Source: JAFGRU01 sp016934985
GTDB taxonomy: Bacteria > Desulfobacterota > Desulfuromonadia > Desulfuromonadales > JAAYDE01
Length of the DNA: 64,000 nucleotides
Reading direction: 5' to 3'
Assembly: GCA_963665045.2 (NCBI GenBank)
Contig: CAXXJQ010000003.1
Span: 1,426,001 to 1,490,000 of the forward strand
Part shown: positions 7,872 through 16,505 of the stretch, piece after piece
Position numbering within the stretch: the stretch's first letter is position 1
Layout: every line of letters begins with the position of its first letter
Program-made: the position numbers and the translations under genes
The notes under the pieces: model-generated
What the model was told of the DNA's origin: nothing
Databases searched by the model: none
Seen by the model: only the letters and a program-made list of their open reading frames with translations

Positions 7872-8573
7872 TCAGTTAACTTTCAGAAGTTCAACATCAA
7901 AAATCAAAGCGGAGTTGGGCAGAATGACCGGCGGCCGACCCCGCTCACCATAGGCAAGATGAGGAGGAATAAACAGCCGCCACTTGGCGCCCTCTTTCAT
8001 CAACTGAAGAGCTTCGGTCCAGCCGGCAATGACGCCGCCGACCTTGAAGGTAGCAGGCTGACCACGTTTAACCGAGCTGTCGAACTCCTGGCCGTCCAGC
8101 AGGGTACCCTGATAGTGAACCGTGACCGTGTCGTCCTTGCCCGGGCTGTTGCCGGTTCCTTTTTTTTCGATTTTGTACTGAAGGCCGCTGGCCAGAGTCA
8201 CAACCCCTTTTTCCTTCTTGTTTGCAGCGAAAAAAGCTTCACTCTCTTCCAGATTTTTTTTGCCCATGGCCTCGAGTTTGGCCAGATGTTTCTTTTCGAG
8301 TTCAGCCCGCAAGGTCTCCATGGCGGTACGCATTTCTTCGTCGGTCAACAGGGGAGCGGAACCTTTCAGCCCATCGTTCAATCCTTGCAGAAAAACGTCG
8401 TTCTGGATTTCGATGCCCTGGGATTGAAAACCCCGGCCGATGTTGAGACCCAGGGCGTAACTGGTCTGAGCTTCGATGCCCTCGGGCTTTTTTGCTTCTT
8501 CGGCTATGCCTGATGCAGCGGCAATTAACCAAAAAACCATAAAACCCATTGAGAAAATAGCTGTTTTTTTCAT
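7872..8573 (-). CDS. FKBP-type peptidyl-prolyl isomerase (FkpA/FklB/Mip-like)
   Basis: 233 residues. Signal peptide (about 1-24, MKKTAIFSMGFMVFWLIAAASGIA) implies export to the periplasm or outer membrane. Residues about 33-118 form the helical dimerisation domain of Mip/FkpA proteins (TSYALGLNIGRGFQSQGIEI, FLQGLNDGLKG), and about 126-233 the FKBP catalytic domain (VTVHYQGTLLDGQEFDSS, VIAGWTEALQLMKEGAKWRLFIPPHLAYGERG, FDVELLKV). Catalyses prolyl cis-trans isomerisation and holds unfolded outer-membrane proteins. Divergent from the lipoprotein gene; own terminator. Confidence 0.93.
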   Translation of the reverse strand: MKKTAIFSMGFMVFWLIAAASGIAEEAKKPEGIEAQTSYALGLNIGRGFQSQGIEIQNDVFLQGLNDGLKGSAPLLTDEEMRTAMETLRAELEKKHLAKLEAMGKKNLEESEAFFAANKKEKGVVTLASGLQYKIEKKGTGNSPGKDDTVTVHYQGTLLDGQEFDSSVKRGQPATFKVGGVIAGWTEALQLMKEGAKWRLFIPPHLAYGERGRPPVILPNSALIFDVELLKVN

Positions 8574-8776
8574 TCAATGTCCTTTCTGCGCTTGAGACAC
8601 TATGGAATCGATCCTATTTTCTTATCCTGCACACATAACATGTTTAGGGTTGAAATTCCATATCAATTAAAATTTTAAAAAATGTAAGATGAAAATCCTG
8701 TCAATCATGGTACTTTTATTGGGGTCAGCATTTCAAATCTCACCCCACGGTCGCTAATCATAAACCGGAGGTTCTC

Positions 8777-9397
8777 ATGAAAAGCCATATGACCAAAGTA
8801 AAATTTCCCCTGGTTGTTTTTATTCCGATGTTATTTCTCCTTTCATGCACCGGAATTGGCAAAACACCACAGCACCTTGCCGCCTCCCTGGAAACAACAC
8901 CCCTCAAGACATTGGCAATATATCCCGTTTCCTACACCGCAAGGTACGCCGAACCCCTTGATGTGCGGCTAAGCCGGATAATTCTGCGCGCTACAGAAAA
9001 ACAGCTTCAAGCCAGGGGCTATGACACCCTTATCCTCAGCAATGAACTCTTGCCCGCCAGCGACAAGGTTGATACCCTCGCCCTTGAGCCCACCGACATT
9101 ACAGCCGGCCTGGCTGAAGGGGTTGACGGTGTCGTGGTAATCCGGGTCCTTTCCCATTTTGGCATCGACATCACGGAACGGACTCCCGACACCCCGGGGC
9201 CTGCCATTACCATCAATGCCACAGCCAGGCTGATTTCGGTTCAAAATCCCGAGGAATTGTGGCGGGACAAAGGGATGGGAAGAAGCTATTCACAAAGCCT
9301 CTTCCTGAGACGAACCCAATTTCTCGTCAACCTCAACGAGGCCGTTCGCTCTTTGACGGACAATCTTTTTCACACCTTCCCGGCCAGAAGCAACTGA
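8777..9397 (+). CDS. Lipoprotein, paralogue of the one at 29942-30583
   Basis: 206 residues with a type II signal peptide ending in the lipobox LLSC (Cys about 24). The mature part has TLAIYPVSYTARYAEP, a Rossmann-like alternation, then INATARLISVQNPEELWRDKG and a C-terminal helix NEAVRSLTDNLFHTFPARSN. The same blocks recur in the gene at 29942. I do not recognise the family; the layout resembles small periplasmic lipoproteins that assist export or envelope complexes. GGAGG seven bases before ATG fixes the start. The next gene follows after 41 bp. Confidence 0.75.
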   Translation: MKSHMTKVKFPLVVFIPMLFLLSCTGIGKTPQHLAASLETTPLKTLAIYPVSYTARYAEPLDVRLSRIILRATEKQLQARGYDTLILSNELLPASDKVDTLALEPTDITAGLAEGVDGVVVIRVLSHFGIDITERTPDTPGPAITINATARLISVQNPEELWRDKGMGRSYSQSLFLRRTQFLVNLNEAVRSLTDNLFHTFPARSN

Positions 9398-9438
9398 TTT
9401 TTATTCGAAAAAAAGAAGTCATCAGGAAATGAGCTCCC

Positions 9439-10269
9439 ATGTCTGAAATCACCATTCTCTGCGAAAATTCCGTTGGTCGCCGTGGCAGCGCCGAACACGG
9501 CTTCTCCGCCTTGGTCGAAACCCCCGAAGGCAACATTCTTTTCGACACCGGGGCCGGAAAGTTTCTGATCGACAACGCCCTGGAGTTTGGCAAAGACCTG
9601 CGTTCCATTGAAAAAATCGTCCTGAGCCACGGTCACGATGACCATGCCGGCGGTCTGGCAAAAATTCTTGCATTGAAAGGAAAGGTCGACATCCATGCCC
9701 ATCCCGAGGTCTTCCGCGACCGCTGGCTGATAAAAAAGGATAGTGATCATCGCACGTTCAAAGGGATTCCTTTCAAAAAGGCCTTGCTTTCCTCGCTCGG
9801 GGCCAACTTCATTGTCAACCGTGATTTTCAGGAGATCCTTCCGGGTGTTTTTTTGACCGGCGAAGTGCCGCGCATTACCACCTTTGAACAGCCGGATGAA
9901 AATCAGAAATACTGGGACGGCAGCAATTACGCTACCGACCCTTTCCCGGACGACCAATCACTGATTTTGCGATCCGACAAGGGTTTGACTATCATCTTCG
10001 GCTGTGCCCACGCCGGCATGATCAATATTATTCATCATGCCATGGCGAAGACCGGGATCAAGCATATTCACGCCTTGATCGGCGGTACTCATTTGGGTTT
10101 TCTCGGCCCCGAGCGCATGGCGGCCTCCATTGCCGAACTGCAAAATTTTTCAATAAGCCACCTTGCCTGCTCCCATTGTACCGGCTTCGAGGGTGCCTTT
10201 TCCCTGCATCAGATATTCGGGGAACGCTTTCACTACGGCAACGTCGGCTTTTCCCTGGATATGGGGTAA
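9439..10269 (+). CDS. MBL-fold metallo-hydrolase (COG1237-like)
   Basis: 276 residues. Metal-binding motif SHGHDDHAGG near residues 62-71, a second histidine site GCAHAGMINI and GGTHLGF, and a final LACSHCTG with histidine: the ligand set of the metallo-beta-lactamase fold. The N-terminus MSEITILCENSVG with NILFDTGAG matches the subgroup related to dihydropterin-ribofuranosylaminobenzene 5'-phosphate synthase. The real substrate is unknown. Probably co-transcribed with the preceding lipoprotein; followed by a strong hairpin. Confidence 0.88.
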   Translation: MSEITILCENSVGRRGSAEHGFSALVETPEGNILFDTGAGKFLIDNALEFGKDLRSIEKIVLSHGHDDHAGGLAKILALKGKVDIHAHPEVFRDRWLIKKDSDHRTFKGIPFKKALLSSLGANFIVNRDFQEILPGVFLTGEVPRITTFEQPDENQKYWDGSNYATDPFPDDQSLILRSDKGLTIIFGCAHAGMINIIHHAMAKTGIKHIHALIGGTHLGFLGPERMAASIAELQNFSISHLACSHCTGFEGAFSLHQIFGERFHYGNVGFSLDMG

Positions 10270-10300
10270 AAAAATTTCCAACTTTATCCCCCAAAACACC

Positions 10301-10326
10301 AAAAGCCACCTGTGAAGGTGGCTTTT
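10301..10326. terminator. Bidirectional terminator between the MBL gene and mrp
   Basis: Perfect 10-bp stem AAAAGCCACC / GGTGGCTTTT with a six-base loop, between convergent genes. Confidence 0.85.
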
Positions 10327-10352
10327 GAAAAATCATCAGTTAAAAAAATCTC

Positions 10353-11237
10353 TCAGCTTTCCGCTTTTTGAATCAGGTTGCGGGCAATGCCACATATGGC
10401 TTTGGCAGTCTCGGTGTCTGGATAGGCAACGACATAAGGGGTGCCGTCATCCCCTGATTTAACCAAGGCCGGGTCAATGGGGATCCGCCCGAGGAAAGGG
10501 ACTTTCATCTCTTCCGCCATCACCTGTCCTCCACCGCTCTTGAAAATATCAACCATTTCACCGCAATGAGGGCAGACAAAACCACTCATGTTTTCGATCA
10601 CGCCGAGAACCGGCATTTTCAACTCTTCACAAAAGGTCAGGGACTTTTTGACGTCAAGAACAGCGACATCCTGGGGGGTGGTCACAATAACGGCCATGGT
10701 GCCGGAGCCCATGAGCTGTAATACCGCGAGGGGCTCGTCTCCGGTTCCAGGCGGGCAGTCGACAACCAGGTAATCGAGTTCTCCCCAGGCGACGTCGCGA
10801 ATGAACTGCTGAATCAGAAGGTTTTTTTTGGGGCCCCGCAAAATAATGGCTTTTTTCTCCTGAGGGATAAGAAAACCCGTGGACATGACCCTCAATTCAT
10901 TGCACATGACAGGAAGAATCTGCTCCTCGACGGCCCGGGGCTTGGCATCTTCAACCCCAAGCATTTTGGGGATGCTCGGGCCATGGATATCGACATCCAA
11001 CAGCCCCACTCTTTTTCCCTCATTTACCAGGGCAAGAGCGAGATTGACTGCTGTGGAACTTTTTCCGACCCCACCTTTCCCCGACATCACCACAAGTTTG
11101 TTTTTAATGGACCCCAGTCTCCGGTCCATAAGCTGCCGATTGCGACGCTCCTGCTCATTTTCACACGGCTTCGTGCCGGCAGACGAACAGGATGCTTTAT
11201 GTGAACAGCTGTCACAGGTCGTTTGAGTTTTTTCCAT
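10353..11237 (-). CDS. mrp: Mrp/NBP35-family Fe-S carrier ATPase
   Basis: 294 residues from ATG 11237, chosen because GGGAGGAAAAGACG precedes it; the open frame extends 51 codons further upstream without family similarity. Deviant P-loop MSGKGGVGKSS at about 51-61, switch region DVDIHGPSIPKMLG, VDCPPGTGDEP, and a CxxC in NMSGFVCPHCGE that can hold a bridging 4Fe-4S cluster. The N-terminal tail has several cysteines (CDSCSHKASC, KPCENE), as in NBP35-like members. Acts in cytosolic Fe-S cluster delivery. Convergent with the MBL gene. Confidence 0.93.
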   Translation of the reverse strand: MEKTQTTCDSCSHKASCSSAGTKPCENEQERRNRQLMDRRLGSIKNKLVVMSGKGGVGKSSTAVNLALALVNEGKRVGLLDVDIHGPSIPKMLGVEDAKPRAVEEQILPVMCNELRVMSTGFLIPQEKKAIILRGPKKNLLIQQFIRDVAWGELDYLVVDCPPGTGDEPLAVLQLMGSGTMAVIVTTPQDVAVLDVKKSLTFCEELKMPVLGVIENMSGFVCPHCGEMVDIFKSGGGQVMAEEMKVPFLGRIPIDPALVKSGDDGTPYVVAYPDTETAKAICGIARNLIQKAES

Positions 11238-11499
11238 CGTCTTTTCCTCCCAGGATTTCGGCCCCAAGGTGGTCGGCCGCATCACTTGATAAGCGTTTAA
11301 CCACAGCCACACAGGATAATCCCAGGCAAAATACTTTGTCAAACAATTTTCAGCCGTCAACCGGGAAGGGCTTTTTAAGCTTTTCCTCATAGCTGAAAAG
11401 TTTAAACTGCAATTTCATGGAGCTTTGGGCAAGGAACAAACCAGAATAAAATGAATGGATTGAGGTCGGAACGCGGATAGAGACTGCCTGCCCATTTTA

Positions 11500-11910
11500 T
11501 CAGGCCGACTCCAGGCGCCGATAAACCCCCTCAACTTTTTCTTCCAGCTCGGGGAAGTTGAAAGGTTTGCTGACATAATCATCGGCGCCGGCCTGAAGGG
11601 CCAGGATGCGGTCTTTTTTCTGCACCTTCGCGGTCATGGTGATAACGAAACTGTCAGCGGTGAGAGGATCCTTCTTGAGAATGCGGGTAACCTCAAGACC
11701 ATCCATCTCTCCCGGCATCATGATATCGAGAAGAATAACTTCCGGGCGTTCCCGGCGAGCCACGGCAATGGCCTCTTCGCCGCTTCCCGCCCGGAAAAAT
11801 CTCCGACCGTCCTTGTTCAGGACAATCTCAAGAAGCTTTTGGACTTCCGTATGGTCGTCAACAATGAGAATTTTCTGGCAAGAATTTTCAACCAGTCGTT
11901 CCATAAGCAA
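11500..11910 (-). CDS. Single-domain response regulator
   Basis: 136 residues, essentially only a CheY-like receiver: acidic pair in LIVDDHTEV, phospho-acceptor Asp in ILLDIMMPGEMDG, Thr in ITMTAKVQKKD and the lysine in DDYVSKPFNFPE. There is no output domain, so it would act by protein contact. It lies 220 bp downstream of the GAF-ANTAR gene on the same strand, but no cognate kinase is adjacent. The second ATG (MERL) is an equally possible start. Confidence 0.9.
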   Translation of the reverse strand: MLMERLVENSCQKILIVDDHTEVQKLLEIVLNKDGRRFFRAGSGEEAIAVARRERPEVILLDIMMPGEMDGLEVTRILKKDPLTADSFVITMTAKVQKKDRILALQAGADDYVSKPFNFPELEEKVEGVYRRLESA

Positions 11911-12130
11911 AATCCCAGGAATTGAGCTTTATGATCAATCGGATTGCCGCATTCACACCATTTTAATATAGATTTTCCTCAAGGCAAGGAAATGCTGTCC
12001 GATTCATTTTTAATTCAAACGACTCGGGCTTTGTATGGAGAGTTGGTGGGGGAAATTTTATTTACCCAATGAAAGGGCCATGAATGGTCTTTTTTTCTCC
12101 AAAGAAATTTGTGCACAGGTTTGCAGAGGT

Positions 12131-12889
12131 TCATTTCATCTGCAGAAACAAAGGTTTCAGATCAGACAACTTCACCTGCTGGGTCAAGACGATGGCCTCG
12201 GCAATGACCCTCATGCTTTTCCGGGTATTCATACTGAATTTTCTTAATCTGGAATAGGCGTCCTTTTCGGTGAGGCCCTCCTGTTCCATAAGAATTTTTT
12301 TGGCTGTTTCAATAGTTTTTCTCGCCTCGAGCTCATCCTTGATAACCTGACTTTCGACAACCAACCTGAAGTTTTCAATTACCACGGCAGCCTGGTTGGC
12401 GATGGACTGGATCACCCTCTCCTCATTTTTTGAAAACCGGTGGGGTCTGGAGGTGTAACAGTTGAGGACACCTATAACCTCACCCTTGACGGTCAAAGGG
12501 ACACTCAACAGAGAACACAGTTTTTCCTTTTTGGCTATTTCTTTATTGTAGTATTGATTGCTCTCACGGACATCCAGCACACTGATGGTCTGGCCGGTTT
12601 TAGCCACTTTTCCGGAAATTCCGGTCCCGACCTTTATGTTCTCTTTTTTGTTATACTCCTCACTGATTGATTGGGTAGCTTTAACCAGCAACTCGTTTTT
12701 GGACTCGTCAAGCAGCATCAGAGAGCAGATCTTCGATCCGAACAGTTCGGCTGTTATCGTTACGATAAACTTCAAAATATCGTCGAGATACAAATCCGAC
12801 GTGATCGCCTCACTGATTCTGGTGAGCGCCGTCAACAACTTTTCTTCATCGACTAATTCCGAATCGCTGAAAATTTCCTTGTTTTCCAT
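12131..12889 (-). CDS. GAF-ANTAR transcription antiterminator
   Basis: 252 residues. A GAF sensory domain (about 15-165: ITSDLYLDDILKFIVTITAELFGSKICSLMLLDE, GTGISGKVAKTGQ, SVPLTVKGEVIGVLNCY) is joined by a helix to an ANTAR RNA-binding domain (about 190-240: ARKTIETAKKILMEQEGLTEKDAYSRLRKFSMNTRKSMRVIAEAIV). ANTAR proteins bind two adjacent hairpins with hexanucleotide loops and prevent terminator formation. The next gene in the opposite direction, gdhA, has exactly such a leader, so gdhA is the obvious candidate target. The GAF ligand is unknown. Confidence 0.92.
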   Translation of the reverse strand: MENKEIFSDSELVDEEKLLTALTRISEAITSDLYLDDILKFIVTITAELFGSKICSLMLLDESKNELLVKATQSISEEYNKKENIKVGTGISGKVAKTGQTISVLDVRESNQYYNKEIAKKEKLCSLLSVPLTVKGEVIGVLNCYTSRPHRFSKNEERVIQSIANQAAVVIENFRLVVESQVIKDELEARKTIETAKKILMEQEGLTEKDAYSRLRKFSMNTRKSMRVIAEAIVLTQQVKLSDLKPLFLQMK

Positions 12890-13176
12890 GGATTACCTGT
12901 CAATTTTTCTTCTGGAGGCTATTCCAGGGGTGGGTCCTAAACCCATCCTGGTCGATGTATTCTTTCGGGGGTTTCACCCCGCTGATGCAGTGTAAATATA
13001 GGGGAATATATTATATTTATCAAGGGTTAGAATAATAACGACCATTCAGTTTTTAACGAATCCCTTTTTTCATTGTCAGGATTGGCATTGGCCTCCAAAA
13101 CTGGGGGAAACGATGCGAGGGCCACCAACATGCGAAATTGTTTTTTCACCATGAGCCCTCTTCAGAAGAAAATCCC

Positions 13177-13205
13177 TTGACAAACAATATAATTATTTGT
13201 AAATT
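13177..13205 (+). promoter_or_regulatory. Promoter of the gdhA leader transcript
   Basis: TTGACA (13177-13182), a 17-base spacer and TAAATT (13200-13205). Transcription would start near 13212, about 20 bases before the first hexaloop hairpin. Confidence 0.55.
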
Positions 13206-13231
13206 TCAACCCCGCAAAATCAAAAAAAGAA

Positions 13232-13267
13232 ATGCACAATGGCGTGCATCGCTGTGACAAAGATGTC
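13232..13267 (+). promoter_or_regulatory. Candidate ANTAR-responsive dual-hexaloop RNA in the gdhA leader
   Basis: Hairpin P1 is ATGCAC-AATGGC-GTGCAT (13232-13249): a perfect 6-bp stem with a six-base loop having A at position 1 and G at position 4. After a six-base linker, P2 is GAC-AAAGAT-GTC (13256-13267), again a hexaloop with A1 and G4. The 3' half of P2 is the 5' strand of the following terminator, so forming P2 would block termination. This is the established architecture for ANTAR protein targets; the short P2 stem is the weak point. Confidence 0.7.
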
Positions 13268-13288
13268 CTTACTGGACATCTTTTTTTT
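13260..13288 (+). terminator. Conditional leader terminator upstream of gdhA
   Basis: Stem AAGATGTCC (13260-13268)/GGACATCTT (13274-13282) with a five-base loop, followed by T to 13288. It lies 178 bases before the gdhA start inside the leader, so it must be regulated or bypassed for gdhA expression. Confidence 0.85.
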
Positions 13289-13466
13289 GTTTAAAGGACA
13301 TTCATTTTGCCACCAAATGAATCACGCCCAATTCGGGACAAACAGGTTTGGATTATAATCTAAAAAAGTAAATTTCAGCAAAGATCAGTTTTTACAATCA
13401 GCCAACTGCAATTCGTCGTTTCCCCTGGCCGGGGAACAGAAAAACCCCCAAAGAAGGAGTTAAAAA

Positions 13467-14807
13467 ATGAAAAAGAAAATTGAAGATTTTCTGGCATCAG
13501 TCGTTCGCAAAAACCCCGCCGAACTCGAATTCCACCAGGCAGTACGCGAAGTGGTCGAGTCGGTCATGCCCTTCATCGAGGATAATCCCAAATATGACGA
13601 AGCCAGAATCCTAAAACGCATTGTCGAACCCGAAAGAGTCATCATGTTCCGTGTCCCCTGGGCAACGGACAAAGGAGAAATCAAGGTCAATCGCGGGTTC
13701 AGAATTGAAATGAACAGCGCTCTCGGCCCCTACAAGGGCGGCCTCCGCTTCCATCCCAGCGTAAACCTGGGTATTTTGAAGTTTCTTGCTTTTGAACAAG
13801 TTTTCAAAAACAGCCTTACAACCCTCCCGATGGGCGGCGGCAAGGGCGGTTCCGACTTTGACCCGAAGGGTAAATCCGACAATGAAGTGATGCGATTCTG
13901 CCAAAGCTTCATGACCGAACTGCAGCGCCACATTGGCCCTGACACAGATGTACCTGCCGGCGATATCGGCGTTGGCGGCCGCGAAATCGGCTATCTTTTC
14001 GGCCAGTACAAAAGAATCCGCAATGAGTTCACCGGCGTCCTTACCGGGAAAGGCCTCAACTGGGGCGGCAGCCTGATCAGGCCCGAAGCGACAGGCTATG
14101 GCTGCGTCTACTTTGTGGAAGAAATGTTGAAAGAAAAAGGCGATTCCTTGCGCAAGAAAACCTGCGCGGTTTCCGGTTCGGGCAACGTCGCTCAATATAC
14201 GGTTGAAAAATTGAACCAGCTCGGCGCCAAGGTTGTCACCCTCTCTGACTCACAGGGCTATATTTACGACGAAAACGGCATCGATGAAGAAAAACTCGAT
14301 TTTGTTTTCGAACTCAAAAACATCAAACGCGGCCGCATCAAGGAATACGCCGATAAATTCAAATGCCAGTACTTTGAAGGAAAGCGTCCCTGGGGAGTCA
14401 AGTGCGACGCCGCTTTCCCGAGCGCGACCCAAAATGAAATCGATGAGGACGATGCCCGGCAACTGGTTGAAAACGGGTGTATTGCCGTTGGCGAAGGTGC
14501 GAACATGCCAACCACGCCCGAAGGCGTCGATGTTTTTCTGGGAGCCAAAATCCTTTATGGCCCCGGCAAGGCTGCCAATGCGGGCGGCGTTGCAACCTCA
14601 GGCCTGGAGATGAGCCAGAACAGCATGCGCCTGTCATGGCCGAGAGAAGAAGTTGATTCCAGACTCCATGAAATCATGGTCGCCATCCACAAAAATTGTA
14701 TTCAGTACGGAAGAGAAGCCGATGGCTATATCAACTACGTAAAAGGGGCCAACATCGCCGGTTTCATCCGGGTAGCCGATTCCATGATGAACCAGGGATT
14801 AGTATAA
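13467..14807 (+). CDS. gdhA: NADP-type glutamate dehydrogenase
   Basis: 446 residues, the size of the hexameric bacterial enzyme. Catalyses reductive amination of 2-oxoglutarate with ammonium. Visible signatures: GPYKGGLRFHPSVN, LPMGGGKGGSDFDPKGKSD with the catalytic lysine, DVPAGDIGVGGREIGYLFGQYKR, and the dinucleotide motif VSGSGNVAQYTVEKL. AAGAAGGAG precedes ATG 13467. Expression is probably controlled by the leader terminator and the divergent GAF-ANTAR protein. Monocistronic, with its own terminator. Confidence 0.97.
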   Translation: MKKKIEDFLASVVRKNPAELEFHQAVREVVESVMPFIEDNPKYDEARILKRIVEPERVIMFRVPWATDKGEIKVNRGFRIEMNSALGPYKGGLRFHPSVNLGILKFLAFEQVFKNSLTTLPMGGGKGGSDFDPKGKSDNEVMRFCQSFMTELQRHIGPDTDVPAGDIGVGGREIGYLFGQYKRIRNEFTGVLTGKGLNWGGSLIRPEATGYGCVYFVEEMLKEKGDSLRKKTCAVSGSGNVAQYTVEKLNQLGAKVVTLSDSQGYIYDENGIDEEKLDFVFELKNIKRGRIKEYADKFKCQYFEGKRPWGVKCDAAFPSATQNEIDEDDARQLVENGCIAVGEGANMPTTPEGVDVFLGAKILYGPGKAANAGGVATSGLEMSQNSMRLSWPREEVDSRLHEIMVAIHKNCIQYGREADGYINYVKGANIAGFIRVADSMMNQGLV

Positions 14808-14925
14808 GATATTCAATGTTGCAGGCTGTCATTCGCTTTTCCGCCAGGATAAAAGAAATCCAATTTCAAGCCGGTTGGTCAAGCAATAGATCAGCAATTT
14901 AAAGTAAAAATTTTTTCTTCTATTT

Positions 14926-14959
14926 AAAAAGGGAAAATCCAAATGGATTTTCCCTTTTT
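14926..14959 (+). terminator. Terminator of gdhA
   Basis: 15-bp perfect stem (14926-14940 with 14945-14959), loop AAAT, ending in a T run. Confidence 0.9.
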
Positions 14960-15111
14960 ACTTGCCAACTCCAGCATTCCATACTTTCTGCCAAATTAAA
15001 GCACCCAAAAGCCTCCGCAAAGCATTAAAGTTTTTACAGCGACGCCGGTATGTTATATTATCTTTTCAGTTTTTATAATAAACGTAATTCAGGCAGATTA
15101 GGGAAAGGTCT

Positions 15112-15840
15112 ATGCTCGATCTGGCACCAATACAGATATTTTTCCTTCTCATTGGAATCGGACTGGTTTTTTCCGGGGTGTCCATGGTTTTTTTCAAGGC
15201 TTTTCCGGAAAAACGTTCCAACCATTTAAAGGACATAGCCTTCCAGCTCGGCTTTTCCTTCAGGGAAAAAGGAGACGGTTCTATCACCAGAGATTTTAAT
15301 ACCCTGCCCTTTTTCCATTCATGCAAAAACGGTTTGGAAGAAAATGTCATGACCAAAGGCATGGGGGAAGCCTTTGTCGCTATTCTTGACTTTACCCGTG
15401 CCCTCCAGGAAGATGATTTGCCCAAAGAAAGCGACGAGGAGCAAAAAATAACCCAAACCCAGACTCTTATCTGCTTTAAAAGCAACCACCTCGACCTCCC
15501 TCAATTTCTTATCCAACCGGACCGCTATTTCGATCTTCTTTACGCCAGATACCTGGAAGAGATTTTCAACTTGCAATGTATTGAATGTCAAACTTTTCCC
15601 GTTTTTTCGCAATATTTTAAGGTTTACGGGAAAAACGATTCCAAAATCAGGAAAATCATCCAGAACTCAGGGATCAATCACCTGTGCGAAAAGGAAAAAG
15701 ACCTTTGCATTGAGGGCAATGGCAACAACCTGCTTGTCTATCGCTTCCAAAAACAGATGGCGCCCCAGGAAACGGAACTTTTTTTCGATCTGGCACACCA
15801 GGTTCATAACATTCTTGAATATGGGAACTGGACCTTATAA
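15112..15840 (+). CDS. Membrane-anchored protein of unknown function
   Basis: 242 residues, not recognised. One N-terminal membrane segment (about 7-28, IQIFFLLIGIGLVFSGVSMVFF) is followed by a soluble domain with GFSFREKGDGSITRDFNTLPFF, an alternating strand pattern and a C-terminal LFFDLAHQVHNILE helix. The layout (anchor, then a domain with a TLICF core strand) resembles membrane-tethered proteins that bind or compare small domains, but no function can be assigned. Flanked by the gdhA terminator and a convergent gene. Confidence 0.65.
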   Translation: MLDLAPIQIFFLLIGIGLVFSGVSMVFFKAFPEKRSNHLKDIAFQLGFSFREKGDGSITRDFNTLPFFHSCKNGLEENVMTKGMGEAFVAILDFTRALQEDDLPKESDEEQKITQTQTLICFKSNHLDLPQFLIQPDRYFDLLYARYLEEIFNLQCIECQTFPVFSQYFKVYGKNDSKIRKIIQNSGINHLCEKEKDLCIEGNGNNLLVYRFQKQMAPQETELFFDLAHQVHNILEYGNWTL

Positions 15841-15900
15841 CCGTTTCCATCCGAGGCTTCAAATGCTCACTTGAGGAGCGGTTTATTTTCCGCCGCGGCC

Positions 15901-16215
15901 TTAATAACGTTCATAGCGCAAACGTTCTTCGGCCTTCAATCCCAAAACCACTCCCAAGGCCGCCATTATAATCCCAGTGACCAGCACCACATTGCCTTCC
16001 CCGCGATTCCATAGAACAATGCCAAGAGCCGCACAGGGTACCCCAAAACCGAAAAATAAAACCATAAGCCACTTTTTTGACAACCAGACCTTATTGGCCT
16101 TTTCGTTTTTCCCGATTTTTAAGTAGGTAATGAGCGAAACCACCGCAGAAGAGAAAAAGATCAACGAAAAAATAATATAACCGGCGTGCAGCAATACGAC
16201 AATAACACTGTCCAT
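15901..16215 (-). CDS. Small polytopic membrane protein
   Basis: 104 residues, unrecognised. Three hydrophobic segments (about 4-26, 49-69 and 77-94) with a basic loop KIGKNEKANKVWLSKKW and a charged C-terminus KAEERLRYERY. Convergent with the preceding gene and close to its 3' end. No domain or context points to a function. Confidence 0.6.
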   Translation of the reverse strand: MDSVIVVLLHAGYIIFSLIFFSSAVVSLITYLKIGKNEKANKVWLSKKWLMVLFFGFGVPCAALGIVLWNRGEGNVVLVTGIIMAALGVVLGLKAEERLRYERY

Positions 16216-16505
16216 CCTTCATCCCTTTCCAATTTCTATCGATAAAAACGTTAAATTAGACTCCCTCAGCCGGCCTTTTTACAGGCGCTTGCGCAATTCT
16301 ATCATGGGAAAACCGATCCCTGGTCAAGCCGACCAGTTTTCTCCAGGGGGTTTGTTATTATATCCCGTCAATCCCCTACAATTATATTAAAAATGTAATT
16401 TTTCTTTCCAAATTCTTGAACATACGTAACTTTTTATAATTTGGTGGAGAATTTGCACAAAAGGTGTTTTTTACCCATATTCCCGACAAACACACGAAGA
16501 AGAAA

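Noticed and set aside
11238..11390. N-terminal extension of Mrp
   Set aside because: No similarity to the family and a strong ribosome binding site exists at the internal ATG 11237.
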